DNA of 64,000 nucleotides, taken from the NCBI GenBank assembly GCA_963210315.1, contig OY723285.1, forward strand, positions 806,001 to 870,000, in the 5' to 3' direction. Both the position numbers and the translations under genes were made by a program. Below the pieces are notes generated by a model, which had not been told where the DNA came from, searched no databases, and saw only the letters and a program-made list of their open reading frames with translations. Position 1 is the first letter of the stretch, and each line of letters begins with the position of its first letter. Origin of the DNA: Rhynchopus euleeides. Taxonomy: Eukaryota; Euglenozoa; Diplonemea; Diplonemida; Diplonemidae. Positions 19,429-29,846 of this stretch are shown here, in pieces.

Positions 19429-19989
19429 CCCCCCCCCCCAAACGGCCCAACTCCAAAGGTGCTCGGGAGAAGTATTTGTCTCCGTTCACTTAGGATACAG
19501 GTCGAGAGGGGCTGTGGGGGGTGGGGCAGGCTGAGATCGAGGTGTGTGGAGGAGAGGGTTTTTTTCCCACTCAGAAGAGCGGAAAACCCGCGAGCTCGCC
19601 TCGCAAAACAGGGGATGGAAGGCGGTGCGGCTTTGACCCGGGTATAACCGTGGTGTCGGAAACCCCTCCAGCAGCCAAGGAGCATTGTTGTTTGGAGGGG
19701 GGGGCAAGAGAAAAAAAAGGCAGAGTTGATGTGAGTAAGGTAAGGATATAACCGCAACAAAAAAGTGACACCACCTGTGTGGATCTTTGACTTGGTTGAG
19801 AGGGGGTGGGTGGGTTTGGGTCCTGGAGGGATAGGCGGTGGGGAGGGCGGAAGGGATAGAACCGCCTAGTATTGTTCCCCCAAACAGGCACGGCACAGAG
19901 GCTTCAGACCACATTGCTCATGTATTTTTTTGACATCATACTGAGTCTAGATGCCTGCAGCGCAAGAGCCGTTGCCCACGAAATCTGAA

Positions 19990-20190
19990 TATCGTACCCC
20001 ATTCGCCTTATGGCAGACACTCTGTCCGGCAACTGTGCGAGTTAAGAACAGATCCGCTGTCTCAAGGGCTGTATTGATGCCCTGCTTGAAGTGCGTGCAT
20101 GAAGTGCTAAGCCCTAAAGCTTCAGGTGGCACGATGTTTCCTCCGTTACACCGCGACCTCACCACGCTTCCGTCGCTCGTAACCAGATAT
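19990..20190 (+). repeat. Dispersed repeat D1, copy b
   Basis: Diverged copy: ATCGTACCCCATTCGCC, CTCTGTCCGGCAACTGTG, CTGTCTCAAGGGCTGT, AAGCTTCAGGTGGCACGAT, CGTCGCTCGTAACC. Confidence 0.55.
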
Positions 20191-21391
20191 AATACAGATT
20201 GATGCCCACCCGCCTTGAAAGAGTATGTTCGAGCATGAAGCGTCACGAGCAGGGTCCATACTACTATGCGGCTTCCACCATGCATTGGAACCGCTGGATT
20301 TGATATATTTCTGTTTATTGTGGCATCATCGTTTATGCAGGGGAACCTGCTCTTGCTTTTTTGGACGATTCGAAAGATTCTTTGATTTGGTCTTACAACA
20401 TCACCAGGTAGAGGGGCTGCTGCTCCGATTCCGCCTTCAGAGAACAGGATTCTGCCTTGGCCGTATGGATCTTCCCTTTTGGTAGCGGTTGCACGCGCGA
20501 GCGGGAGGTATTTTTTTGTGGACGCTGCTGCATCCCCAGGGGAAAACACGCAGCACCCAGCGCAACCAAACCACCACTCCCAGCCATAACAGAGCCTGGC
20601 GCAACAACAAGGGCATCTTCAGATGCACACCCACCCCGCTACAACTGGAATGACCCACCTGGACACCTTGCTCAAAAACCCATGCCAAAAGGGGGGAACT
20701 TCGCTGGTGTGCCGAAAACGGTGCGCTTTGGTGAATTTCCTCCTCTTGGCAGGTGAGTAAAAAAAATATCGCCGAAGGCTTTTGCCGGAAAAAAGAGTTT
20801 CCCCCCCCCCCCCCCCAATCGCGAAGACCTTCCCCAGAGGCGCAGTAATATATATTCACGATGCAGCGCTTCGTATGAAAGGAGTGAGTTGGCGTGATGA
20901 GAGACAAATTGGTTGATTGATTGGTGTTGGCTCCGCCCCCCCCCCCCCCTCCCCTATGGGCGGTGGTTGGGTGTAGGGGGGGGGAGACGTGGGGGGGAGG
21001 CAGGGCGGGCGGGAGGGGGAGGGCTGGGCGGGTGGGTGAATCCAGAGCAGAGTGTTGAGAGAGCCCTGGGCTTGCCCTCACCCTACCCATCTCCCCCCGG
21101 CACGTGGCGCCACAGGGTGGCAGGTATAACCAGAATTCACATCTGTAGTCTCGCTGCCTGTGGTGCCCGGCAAAGCCTGTCAGAGAAAGATGGCAACGCA
21201 CAGCACGGTTCAATCATAGCCCTCGCGGGCAGACGGTTTTGGGGGTTGAGGTCGAGTGAGTGAGTGAGTGAGTGAGTGTGGTGTGGTGTGATATTTATTT
21301 TTTGGTATCGACAATCACAAGCAAGCTTGATCTGTCCCATTGATTTTTTTCCCCTTGTTGAACGATATATTTTGCCGTGCTTGCTGCAGTC

Positions 21392-21446
21392 CGAAGCAGC
21401 CCCGGGTGAACGGGGCTGCAGTCTCAGGTTCTTCTGGCCGCACGGG
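21392..21446 (+). repeat. Hairpin repeat D4, fullest copy
   Basis: GCAGCCCC-GGGTGAAC-GGGGCTGC forms an 8-bp stem, followed by AGTCTCAGGTTCTTCTGGCC. See 5083-5140. Confidence 0.5.
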
Positions 21447-21505
21447 GGGGGTGGCATTTGCTTTAGTGGGGCTGTCGGGCCAGTCGAAATTTTTTCTGGT
21501 CAAAA

Positions 21506-24500
21506 AAAATCACAAAAAATCACAAAAAAACGTATTGCAATTTGGGTTAGCGTGCTGGCATCGCAGCCTGGCCCCGAAGGACCATACCGTGAGGAACCGG
21601 GCCCGCTATCCTACTCTTGCTCTACGTGACACCACACGGTTTCGCTCTCCTCCTCGTTGCGCTGTAAAGGAGGGGGGACACACACACACTGGAAGCCGGA
21701 GATTGCGCCTGCTGATACTGAGGCGCAATCTTCGCGACGACGCGTTGAAAAGAGCGCGGAATAGCCGCCGAACGAAAGATGGTGGGAGAGGGGATGCAGC
21801 GGGTGCGCTTCGGAACCGCACGCAACACCTGCTTCTGGAGGAAACGAGAACGAGAAGGACGGACAGCACGTGTCTTGCGCTCCAAGAAGCGCAAGGCCTG
21901 TGAGGCCCGTGGGAAAGGGGAAGGCACGCCTGATCTAGCTGTGCTGATGATCGTGCGGGAGGAAGGAAAACCTGCTCTGTTGTTATGAAACGAGCATCGC
22001 TCCAGGGCAGATTCGTCTGCCTCCCGCATGTGCGCTACACGTTTCTGCGCGCGGGGAACCGAGGACTCAGAAGGGGAGGAAGGGGAGAAAGGAAGTCGAC
22101 GCCCCACGTAAGGGCTCGGCGACGTGCACTCGTGGGAGAGCGTGTCGCCCCCCTGGTGAGACGGCGTTTCTGCCTGCCAGTCGGGAAGAGAGGGGGTTGC
22201 AGTGTCTAAAGGCACTAGGGGCTCCTGACATGGAGAGGGTGGTGGGGGTGACACAGTGTCTGATGGGGGACTAAGCCGAGTGTCGACGGGCTGAAAGCCC
22301 GGCGAGTCATCCACAACAAGGGAAGGTGCAGGCGAGAGAGGAAGGGGGGAAGCAAGTTCTGATGGGGACATGATACTATCCTCGTCAGGCCGAAGGCTTG
22401 ACGCTGAAATCGGTGAACCAGGGGACACGGGGGGTTGAGGTTCTACTCTTCTGTTGTTAAAGGAGCGTTGCCCCAGGGCAGATTCGCCTGTCTCCTGTAT
22501 GGGTGCTACCCGCTTCTGCGCGCGGGGCACCGAGGACTCAGAGGGGAGAGAGGGAGAGAAAGGAAGGCGGCGCCCCACGCAAGGGCTCGGAGATCTCCGT
22601 TGCGTGGCGCTCTCTGGGAGGGGCGGCGAGCCCGACTGCGGGGTCTGTAGCCCGTCCAGCAGGTCTGTGTGCAGCACGAGCTCCGGAGCCGGAGAGGGCG
22701 CCGGAGGCGGTGCTGTATCTGCTGGTGGAGCGAGACGAGCATCATCAGGCTGGGAGCCCGACGATTCATCCGCATCAAGCGTAACGTGCTCTGCACCCAT
22801 CTTACGCGGGGTAGGGGAAGCAGGGGTATTCATTCGAGGGGAAGGCGAGAAAAGAAAACCAGGGAATTCGCGTGGGGTCAACGCAGATGACTCCGCAGAA
22901 GAACCCAACTCGCCCTCACTGGGCTGATCGTCGGGGCAGCGAAGAGCCAAATGCTCAATCACGCCCGGCCAAAGAAGAAGAAGAGACGCACACATGTCCC
23001 ACTCTGGCTGTCGCACACACACTATCCCAGCCCCCCAGAGGGACGGGCCCTCGTCAGAGTGATCTAAACAAATGGCGGTGCGTTTCACGGCATCCTGCCC
23101 CATCGAGTCCTCGTCGGAGGCGTCCAGAACGATGGCGGTGCGTTTCACCGCAGCCGCAGCCGTCGTGTCGCTATCCATCTCAGACGAGGGAGGGACTTCC
23201 TCGCTGGTGGAGCCCGCATCTGCAGCGTCGTCTCCATCATGCTCAGTGGCACCAGAGCTGCCCTCCTCTCCCTCGCTGTCAGAGTCGTCTTCGCAGCTGC
23301 TGCTGTCGTCATCCGTGCTCGCAACTTGGTCGACCCTGGGGGCGCGCCCATGGTGGCCGGCCGCGCAGCATGTCTTCACATTGGCGCAGGTGCCGCATCG
23401 CGTCATGTGGTGTGTCTCACAGCACATCACCTTCAGGCCGTCCGCGTGGTGGTGGTGGACGCGGCAACACGCAGCTATCGTCAGTGCGTAATTCCGCTTG
23501 GCAGTATCGCACTCGTCGCATTTCGGTTTCGAATGCGCGTTGCACACTTTCCGGGGGCCCAGAGACGTGCTCGCGAGCGACCGCGGCACTGGTACGGGTA
23601 TAGCGCTGCGCGGCGGGGGCGGGCGTGGCCCATCCCATTGTGAGGCTCGCGTGGTCCGGGGGATCCCAGTGTAGTCTGGGAACACGTTTGTTCCCCACCT
23701 CACGATATTGCCGTCTGCATCGACGCCTGCGGCCGCACATGCCTGTTCTGCACTCGCCTCTAACGCCGCGATCGTCTCTGCGCCACCTGCGAACACGGGC
23801 CGGGGTGTCATCCCGCCCCAGACCTCTCCAGCGCCTACCGAGCAGAGGGAGCCGACCCGGTCCTCGCGTCGCGCAGGCCACGGGGTAGGAAGGCTTAGCT
23901 GGTCGCATAGCCTCTTCAGGCAGCCCATCATCGTCCAGAGGAGGTTGCCACGCTCGGCCATCGCGGGGTTGGAGGTTCGTGCCGAGCGCTCCGAGGGCTG
24001 TAACGCCTTCCCTGTGAAGATTTCGAAGTCAAGGGCGAGCTCGATGTTCGACACCGTGCCTTGCTTCGTCCATTGGAGCGCTGCGAGCCACGCAAGTATC
24101 GCCCTGAGAGACGCAGCGCTATACGGCCACAGCCGCGCTGCTGGCTTCTCTGGGATACTGGATACGTCGAAGTCAAAAGCCTCTGCCGGCCAGGAGAGAG
24201 CAGCCGTCCAGGGGTGCACGAGGGGTCCAGCGCGCCGCATCTTCGCCTCGAGCTCCCACCGCTTCAGCACGATGCGCCCCATCAGCGTGTGCAGCAAGGT
24301 CTCGTCTACCTGGAATCCCTCTGGCACCACGCCGTATCTCGCAAGGCACGGGGGCCACCCTGAGCGGTCCAGCTGCAGCAGGGGTTCGTACTGAGGTTGA
24401 GACCTGACGGAGTCAAACGCACTGCATGCCCACCAAAGGTGATCGGGCGTGTCACTGTCCGCACCATCGCAGTGTACACACAGCTTGGGGTCCCGTACGT

Positions 24501-24684
24501 CTGCCTCTTCAGCCGCCGGATCGGACACGATATCCCAGTCGAAGGAATCCTGAGAACCGAGCAGATCGGCGTCTCCCTGCTCCTCGTCCTCCTCCTCTTC
24601 GTACTCGCACTCCTCCTCTTCCTCAGCTTCTTCATCCTCTTCGTCCCCTTCCATAGCCGCGTCAGCAGCAAAAAAACACAAAAA
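21506..24684 (-). mobile_element. LINE-like copy A (5'-truncated)
   Basis: Minus-strand unit made of the long frame 24654-21622, a ~90-base 3' region with a GGTCC-TTCG-GGGCC hairpin, and a tail of TTTTTTGTGA units (21506-21530). Copy A2 (26690-27724, 31329-32288) has the same 3' end and tail, which supports a retrotransposed end. No reverse transcriptase domain is present, so the copy is taken as truncated. Confidence 0.55.
21622..24654 (-). CDS. LINE-like C-terminal protein with zinc knuckle and novel Cys/His cluster
   Basis: The frame gives 1010 residues from the first ATG (24654); an upstream non-ATG extension is possible. Order of parts: an acidic run; a C-x2-C-x9-H-x4-C knuckle (LCVHCDG...HLWWAC, about 24480-24425) like the one after the reverse transcriptase in many LINEs; a conserved block with WTKQGTVSNIELALDFEIF (about 24060-24000); a dense Cys/His cluster (about 23548-23350) beginning CNAHSKPKCDEC; and a long Ser/Pro/acidic tail with two copies of a ~110-residue unit. 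The ORF at 27725-31269 has the same order of parts. Assignment to non-LTR retrotransposons rests on the knuckle, the tail and truncation pattern. A host gene family multiplied by transposition is the alternative. Confidence 0.55.
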   Translation of the reverse strand: MEGDEEDEEAEEEEECEYEEEEDEEQGDADLLGSQDSFDWDIVSDPAAEEADVRDPKLCVHCDGADSDTPDHLWWACSAFDSVRSQPQYEPLLQLDRSGWPPCLARYGVVPEGFQVDETLLHTLMGRIVLKRWELEAKMRRAGPLVHPWTAALSWPAEAFDFDVSSIPEKPAARLWPYSAASLRAILAWLAALQWTKQGTVSNIELALDFEIFTGKALQPSERSARTSNPAMAERGNLLWTMMGCLKRLCDQLSLPTPWPARREDRVGSLCSVGAGEVWGGMTPRPVFAGGAETIAALEASAEQACAAAGVDADGNIVRWGTNVFPDYTGIPRTTRASQWDGPRPPPPRSAIPVPVPRSLASTSLGPRKVCNAHSKPKCDECDTAKRNYALTIAACCRVHHHHADGLKVMCCETHHMTRCGTCANVKTCCAAGHHGRAPRVDQVASTDDDSSSCEDDSDSEGEEGSSGATEHDGDDAADAGSTSEEVPPSSEMDSDTTAAAAVKRTAIVLDASDEDSMGQDAVKRTAICLDHSDEGPSLWGAGIVCVRQPEWDMCASLLLLWPGVIEHLALRCPDDQPSEGELGSSAESSALTPREFPGFLFSPSPRMNTPASPTPRKMGAEHVTLDADESSGSQPDDARLAPPADTAPPPAPSPAPELVLHTDLLDGLQTPQSGSPPLPESATQRRSPSPCVGRRLPFSPSLPSESSVPRAQKRVAPIQETGESALGQRSFNNRRVEPQPPVSPGSPISASSLRPDEDSIMSPSELASPLPLSPAPSLVVDDSPGFQPVDTRLSPPSDTVSPPPPSPCQEPLVPLDTATPSLPDWQAETPSHQGGDTLSHECTSPSPYVGRRLPFSPSSPSESSVPRAQKRVAHMREADESALERCSFHNNRAGFPSSRTIISTARSGVPSPFPRASQALRFLERKTRAVRPSRSRFLQKQVLRAVPKRTRCIPSPTIFRSAAIPRSFQRVVAKIAPQYQQAQSPASSVCVSPLLYSATRRRAKPCGVT

Positions 24685-24955
24685 CCCTATTATTATTAAA
24701 GTTGGATTAGCGTGCCGGCACCGCGCCTCGGCGAGGGAACCGTACCCGCTGTCCTGTATATTAACCTATGTCACGCCGCTAGGGCGTGATCGCCTCCTCG
24801 GTAAAGGAAAAGGAGGTCTGAACGAGGCACTCTGCGCCTGTAGCCCGGTTGTGAGCCGGGATACGACGGCGGCCTTCAGAAAGAAAGAAAGAGAAGAGAC
24901 GTATATGTTTTTGCTTTTAGGGCGGAGCTTTGGGGCCTGGCGGCCGCGCGAAGGG
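24685..24955 (-). mobile_element. LINE-like copy A3 (3' remnant)
   Basis: The last residues (RRRSRPSGVT then TAG at 24766-24768) and the following GCCGGCACGCTAATCCAA match the end of copy A (RRRAKPCGVT and its 3' region). The copy is diverged and short. It ends in AATAATAATAGGGTTTTTGTG, next to which copy A begins, so A probably landed in the A3 tail. Confidence 0.5.
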
Positions 24956-25035
24956 CGCGGTCTCCAAGGCCTCTTAGCCGACAGAAAAACACAAAAAATC
25001 GCAAAAAATCGCGACCGCCTTTTGTGATTTTTTGT

Positions 25036-25230
25036 GCCCCCACAGTCTGCGGCGACTCTGCCGTGGCGACAAGGATTCCTGTCATGGGAGATCGCTGCGT
25101 GGATCAACGTGGCACCACCCGTGTGCTCGGCAGGTTGTTTCGGCACCTGTTTTCTCCGTGTCATGCTTTTCGTGAGCGTGTCAGGGATGTTGGCACACGC
25201 TGGGGAGGGTTCACATGATGACATAACATA
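25036..25230 (+). repeat. Repeat R13, copy 2, left part
   Basis: Same as 13583-13778. It stops at ACATA, where the TA element begins, and resumes at 26043. The outer edges of both R13 parts meet AAAAAATCGC / TTTTGTGATTTTTT arrays. Confidence 0.8.
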
Positions 25231-26040
25231 CCGTAAACGGAAATATTGTGGACCGTAATAAAGGTGAACCGTACTATAGGTGGACCGTAAAAAAGATGGA
25301 ACAAATGGGATTTTTCCGGAACTTGGAACATTTTTACGGTCCACCTATTTTACGGTTGGGATCGTGGACTTGGCGGTTTTTTTTACGAGTTCCTTCGCGA
25401 CGAAGTCGCGAAGGAACCAAGGAAATCGTACGACTGAAGCTGCAGGATTAACACCACAGGGCCTCAGCACAGAGTGTGCGCTCACCATCGTCCGGGAACT
25501 GTTCTCCCACAGTTACTGCAGGGTGTACTACACTAAAGGAGTACGATTTCCCTGAATTTTCCGGGCACTGATTCACGAATTTACATCTGGAGGGAGCCCG
25601 GTGGTCTCAGCTTCTGTCTGCGCGCCCTGCCGTACTGTGGCTGCTTTTGTGGGCTCGTGCAGCAGGTTCTACTTTTACTTCTACCGGAATGCTCCTTGCA
25701 TGGTACTACACTTCTCGAGGTGTGGTGGTGGGTGAGTCTCGAGGTGAGTGGTGGTGATCGTGCTTTTTCCACACACAGGGAAGACTTGCTTCTCTTGCTG
25801 GTGTTGGTTGCGGTGGTGGAGGGAGGGTCCAAAGCTGGGAGGTCGGGAGGCCTACGTGTGGGTGTCTGCGGCGTGGAGGCCGCAGTCCGCGCCCCGCAAC
25901 CCACCAGCCCGCGGGCGAAAAACGCATTGTCTTTTCCATATTCAGTCCCAATAAATGGTGGACCGTAAAAAAGATGGAACGTTTGGCCTTTTTTTGGGAA
26001 CTTGGAACATTTTTACGGTCCACCCTTTTTCCGTTTACGG
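25231..26040. mobile_element. TA-flanked inverted-repeat element T1
   Basis: Ends CCGTAAACGG / CCGTTTACGG, with further tandem GTGGACCGTAA units inward on both sides, and TA on each side (25229-25230, 26041-26042). The R13 copy at 13.8 kb has a single TA at the same point (13777-13778). TA duplication suggests a Tc1/mariner-like or related family. No transposase is inside; the interior includes an inverted D1 copy (25386-25553). Confidence 0.85.
25386..25553 (-). repeat. Dispersed repeat D1, copy c (inverted)
   Basis: GGAAATCGTACGACTGAAGC at the left and AAAGGAGTACGATTTCC at the right are the inverse of the ends of copies at 15.4 and 46.3 kb. A CTTCGCGACGAAGTCGCGAAG palindrome-like stretch precedes it. 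Confidence 0.6.
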
Positions 26041-26042
26041 TA

Positions 26043-26152
26043 TATCAGAAGCACACACCCACGTGGCGCTGTCCTTGGCAGGACTTTGAAAGTGCCGCCT
26101 TGATATCCTTGTTGGATAGAACCCTCATATCACACCCTCAATCAGCTGACGA
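26043..26152 (+). repeat. Repeat R13, copy 2, right part
   Basis: TATCAGAAGCACACACCCAC to CAGCTGACGA, matching 13779-13892, directly continues the part ending at 25230 once T1 is set aside. Confidence 0.8.
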
Positions 26153-26477
26153 TTTTTTGTGATTTTTGGTGTCCCGTTTGTGATTTTTTGCGGTTTTTTT
26201 GCGATTTTTTGTGAGTTTCCAGTGCAGAGGGGGCCCGGTACCTGCGCGCGTCCTGTCGGACTGAGGCTGGCATGGTGGGGCTAGCGCAGCAGGTTCTACT
26301 TTTGCCGTCGGGCTCTTAGCGCAGAAACATGCACAACCCGAACAACAATGCTCGAAGGCAAACAAGCCGCGTGACCGGGGTTGAGCTGCTGTAGCGAGGC
26401 CGCGGCGTAAAAGAGGGCTGGGCTAGTTTCTACCATTCCAGCCCACCCAGCAGGCAGCACACCACACCCCATCTCCC
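26153..26477. other. A/T-rich array and unassigned sequence
   Basis: TTTTTTGTGATTTTTG, then CCCGTTTGTGATTTTTTGCG, is the same type of array as 32340-32420. The remaining 260 bases hold no supported feature apart from GCAGCAGGTTCTACTTTT, also seen near 25657. Confidence 0.4.
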
Positions 26478-26690
26478 CACCCAGCGGGACCCCCCTCTCG
26501 GATTTTTCAAAACCCCGTTCTTTTGAATATTTGGGGCCCGTGCGGATCGTGGTGGGGTCATTTTGGCCATGGGGTGCCTCTTGATACCCCTTACTGGGAA
26601 ACTCCAATTGGGTGAAGTACCCCTGTCCAGAGGGGTACTTTCCTACAGGTACCCCCACCCAAAAAAAAATTTCCGGCGCAAAAAAAATCA
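26478..26690 (+). repeat. Dispersed repeat D5, copy 1
   Basis: CCCAGCGGGACCCCC, TTCTTTTGAATATTTGG, GTGCGGATCG, GGGGTCATTTTGGCCATGG and TTCCGGCGC recur in order at 60938-61130. This copy ends at the LINE A2 tail. Confidence 0.65.
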
Positions 26691-27724
26691 CAAAAAATCA
26701 CAAAAAATCGTATTGCAATTTGGGTTAGCGTGCTGGCATCGCAGCCTGGCCCCGAAGGACCATACCGTGAGGAACCGGGCCCGCTATCCTACTCTTGCTC
26801 TACGTGACACCACACGGTTTCGCTCTCCTCCTCGTTGCGCTGTAAAGGAGGGGGGACACACACACACTGGAAGTCGGAGATTGCGCCTGCTGATACTGAG
26901 GCGCAATCTTCGCGACGACGCGTTGAAAAGAGCGCGGAATAGCCGCCGAACGAAAGATGGTGGGAGAGGGGATGCAGCGGGTGCGCTTCGGAACCGCACG
27001 CAACACCTGCTTCCGGAGGAAACGAGAACGAGAAGGACGGACAGCACGTGTCTTGCGCTCCAAGAAGCGCAAGGCCTGTGAGGCCCGTGGGAAAGGGGAA
27101 GGCACGCCTGATCTAGCTGTGCTGATGAGAACTCGAGAGGAAGGGAGATCTTTTCTTCTGTTGTGGAACGAACCGCGCTCCAGGGCAGATTCGTCTGCCT
27201 CCCGCATGTGCGCTACACGTTTCTGCGCGCGGGGAACCGAGGACTCAGAGGGGGAGGAAGGGGAGAAAGGAAGTCGACGCCCCACGTAAGGGCTCGGCGA
27301 CGTGCACTCGGGGGAGAGCGTGTCGCTCCCCTGGTGGGACGGCGTTTCTGCCTGCCAGTCGGGAAGAGAGGGGGTTGTAGGGTCTAAAGGCACTAGGGGC
27401 TCCTGACATGGAGAGGGTGGCGGGGGTGACACAGTGTCTGACAGTGGACTAAGTCGAGTGTCGGCGGGCTGAAAGCCCGGCGAGTCATCCACAACAAGGG
27501 AGGGTGCAGGCGAGAGAGGAAGGGGGGAAGCAAGTTCTGATGGGGACATGATACTATCCTCGTCAGGCCGAAGGCTTGACGCTGAAACCGGTGATCCAGG
27601 GGACACGGGGGGCTGAGGTTCAACTCTTCCACTGTGAAAGGAGCGTCGTCCCAGGGCAGATTCGCCTGTCTCCTGTATGGGTGCTACCCGCTTCTGCGCG
27701 CGGGGTAACGAGGACTCAGAGGGG
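26690..27724 (-). mobile_element. LINE-like copy A2, 3' part
   Basis: About 96% like 21506-22545, including the C-terminal frame, 3' hairpin and TTTTTTGTGA tail. It stops at AGAGGGG (27718-27724), where LINE-like copy B begins, and continues at 31329. Confidence 0.7.
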
Positions 27725-29121
27725 ATTGACCACCGGGTCCTCCGCGACCTAGAGACCCGAGCCTCAAACTGCCTATACGGTGACCGCCATCCCTCCCGCA
27801 GCACCGCAGCGGCCCTCTCCATTGCCTCGAAGGGACACCTCCTTCACCCAGGAATCATAGTGCCGTATCGCATGCTGCTCCTACTTCTAGACTCCTGCCG
27901 CCGCCTACCAGAATTGATCCCGCGATTCAACCGCATTCGGGCCATGTATGCGCAAAAAACACGCATCGACGTCCCCCTCGGGCCTATCGGGCTTGCGCTC
28001 AAAAAAGGACTGCCGCCGGCCTCCCTCACCTGCGGCGATGATGTTTCCCTCATATCTGCTCCAGGAGGTTCCGAACCACTGCTTTCACTCGAAGTGGCGG
28101 CACGGAACCATGTGCTACGCGAGGCGCTGCGTCACAACATCTGGCGAAGGCTTGCTATCTCCAGACCCTCCTTCGGCGGTGTGGAGGACGGCGTTGACAC
28201 CGTGCTGACAAACGACTTCTGGCAATCATGTGGGGATCCTGTGCTCGCCGCTGCGATGCGCTGCATTATTGTTGGGGGCGTGTTCCTGGCAGACCGCTGG
28301 GGACGCAATAAGCTTGGGGCTGCGACGGACTCCGCGCCTGACGGGCCGGAGGCCGAGCGCTCGACCGCTCCTACTCCACCTCCTGTGACCGCTGCCGACC
28401 ACGCCACAGCACCCGCGGACGGCGACGCTGCCGGTGACACCGATGATGACGACGACTCGTCGAGCTCAGCCCCGTCCGAGTTCGATGTCCTCGACGACTC
28501 GGGTGAGGTGCCCCTACCCCTCACAGCAACACAGCCGGAGCCGGGTAGCGACCGCCTCTGCCGGAATTGCGATACGGGCTCCCCCGAAACCGTCACGCAT
28601 CTCTTCTGGGAATGCCCTGCCCACAACGACGTCCGTGCCCGGGAGCGGTACGCGGGTCTCTGTGAGGAGCGCCTCTCATGGCCGCCCTGCCTAGCCAACT
28701 GGGGCATCATACCGAAACCCCTATCCGGTACGGTGCGGGCGAAGGACCTGCACCACCTAATGAGCACGATAGTCGCCCGCAGAGATGTGCTGGAACGTGA
28801 GCGCCTCGGGGTATCCCCAACTGTTTGCGCGTGGGACGCAGCGCTAGCGCGACCCGCTGCGCCCCATCAGTCCGACCTGGCCTCACTGCCGGACAACCCA
28901 CCCCGCTGGACTCACGGAGAGTGCATCATGCGTGCCCTGCGGGCCTGGCTCGGTCGTCTCACCTGGACGAGGGAGGGGTCCGTCTCCTTCTGCGAGCTCG
29001 CCATCGACTTCGAGGTCTTCTCCGGGCTCGACGTCTGCCCGATCGCTACTGGCGCCCCGGCAGGAACCCAGCCCGCCCCACTCAACATGCGTGGACGCAT
29101 GATGGGGCAGATGTTGAAATA
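27725..29121 (+). CDS. LINE-like ORF B, first part
   Basis: The frame is open from the insertion edge, so no true start is present. It begins with a region (HRVLRDLETRASN..., FNRIRAMYAQKTRID) that may be the segment after a reverse transcriptase. An acidic Asp-rich stretch follows, then the C-x2-C-x9-H-x4-C knuckle LCRNCDTG...THLFWEC at 28553-28615. The conserved WTREGSVSFCELAIDFEVF lies at 28968-29024. Layout follows ORF A closely. The frame is broken at 29121 by element T3 and picks up in register at 29847; together the parts would be about 939 residues. Family assignment is by the knuckle and by similarity to ORF A. Confidence 0.55.
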
Positions 29122-29844
29122 CAGTTGTCCAACAAACATTGGTGGGGTAAAAATGTTGGTGGGGTAAAAACATTGGTGGGGTAAAAACTAAGGTGGATTT
29201 CAGGATTTCTCAGAGCTAAGGTGGGTTATTACCCCACCAATGTTTTTAACCCACCGATGTTTTTACCCCTAGGCAGCAGAACACAATGCAGATTTTTTCA
29301 GAACTGTGGTGGGTGGGGTGAGTGCCTCATACGTCGCACGGTGCCTACGCGATCACAGTGTGGTTGAGGCGTGGGCTGGTTGGGAGGCGGGGCGTGTGGG
29401 AGGGGGCGGGGGGTTGGGGACGGCTATCTTGCAAAGCGCAGCTCTCCTCAGCATCAGCAGAACAGCAGGTACCGACACAGGGTACGGAATGCAATGGCGT
29501 ATACACTTCTGGTTACTGGTGTCGGTACCTGCTGTTCTGCTGGTGCTGATGAGAGAGCTGCGCTTTGCAGGATAGCCGTCCCCAACCCCCCGCCCCCTCC
29601 CACACGCCCCGCCTCCCAATCAGCCCACGCCCCCAACCAAACTGTGATCGCGTAGGCACCGTGCGACGTATGAGGCACTCACCCCACCCACCACAGTTCT
29701 GAAAAAATCTCCATTGTGTTCTGCTGCCGTGGGGTAAAAACATTGGTGGGTTAAAAACATTGGTGGGGTAAAAACTAAGGTGGATTTTAGGATTTTTTGG
29801 AGCTAAGGTGGGTTTTTACCCCACCAATGTTTGTTGGATGACTG
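29122..29844. mobile_element. Foldback DNA element T3 with TA duplication
   Basis: Starts CAGTTGTCCAACAAACATTG and ends with the inverse (CAATGTTTGTTGGATGACTG), TA on each side. CAGT ends plus TA are typical of Tc1/mariner relatives. Nearly the whole element is one palindrome: arms of about 330-355 bases around a ~35-base centre near 29480-29515. Inside each end, ACATTGGTGGGGTAAAA is repeated in tandem. It interrupts LINE-like ORF B. Confidence 0.88.
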
Positions 29845-29846
29845 TA

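Larger units (their letters stand above)
14785..21466. other. Long non-coding stretch with simple sequence and dispersed repeats
   Basis: No gene is supported across 6.7 kb. G/C runs are dense (14922-14942, 16268-16298, 16331-16347, 16919-16928, 17007-17020, 18078-18110, 18172-18192, 19424-19439, 20801-20817). Polypurine tracts lie at 18722-18753 and 19240-19325. Repeats listed separately: 15431-15640, 18885-18962, 19373-19428, 19990-20190, 21392-21446. Confidence 0.5.

Noticed and set aside
29306-29743. Several open frames within the foldback T3
   Set aside because: They appear on both strands as mirror images because the DNA is a palindrome.
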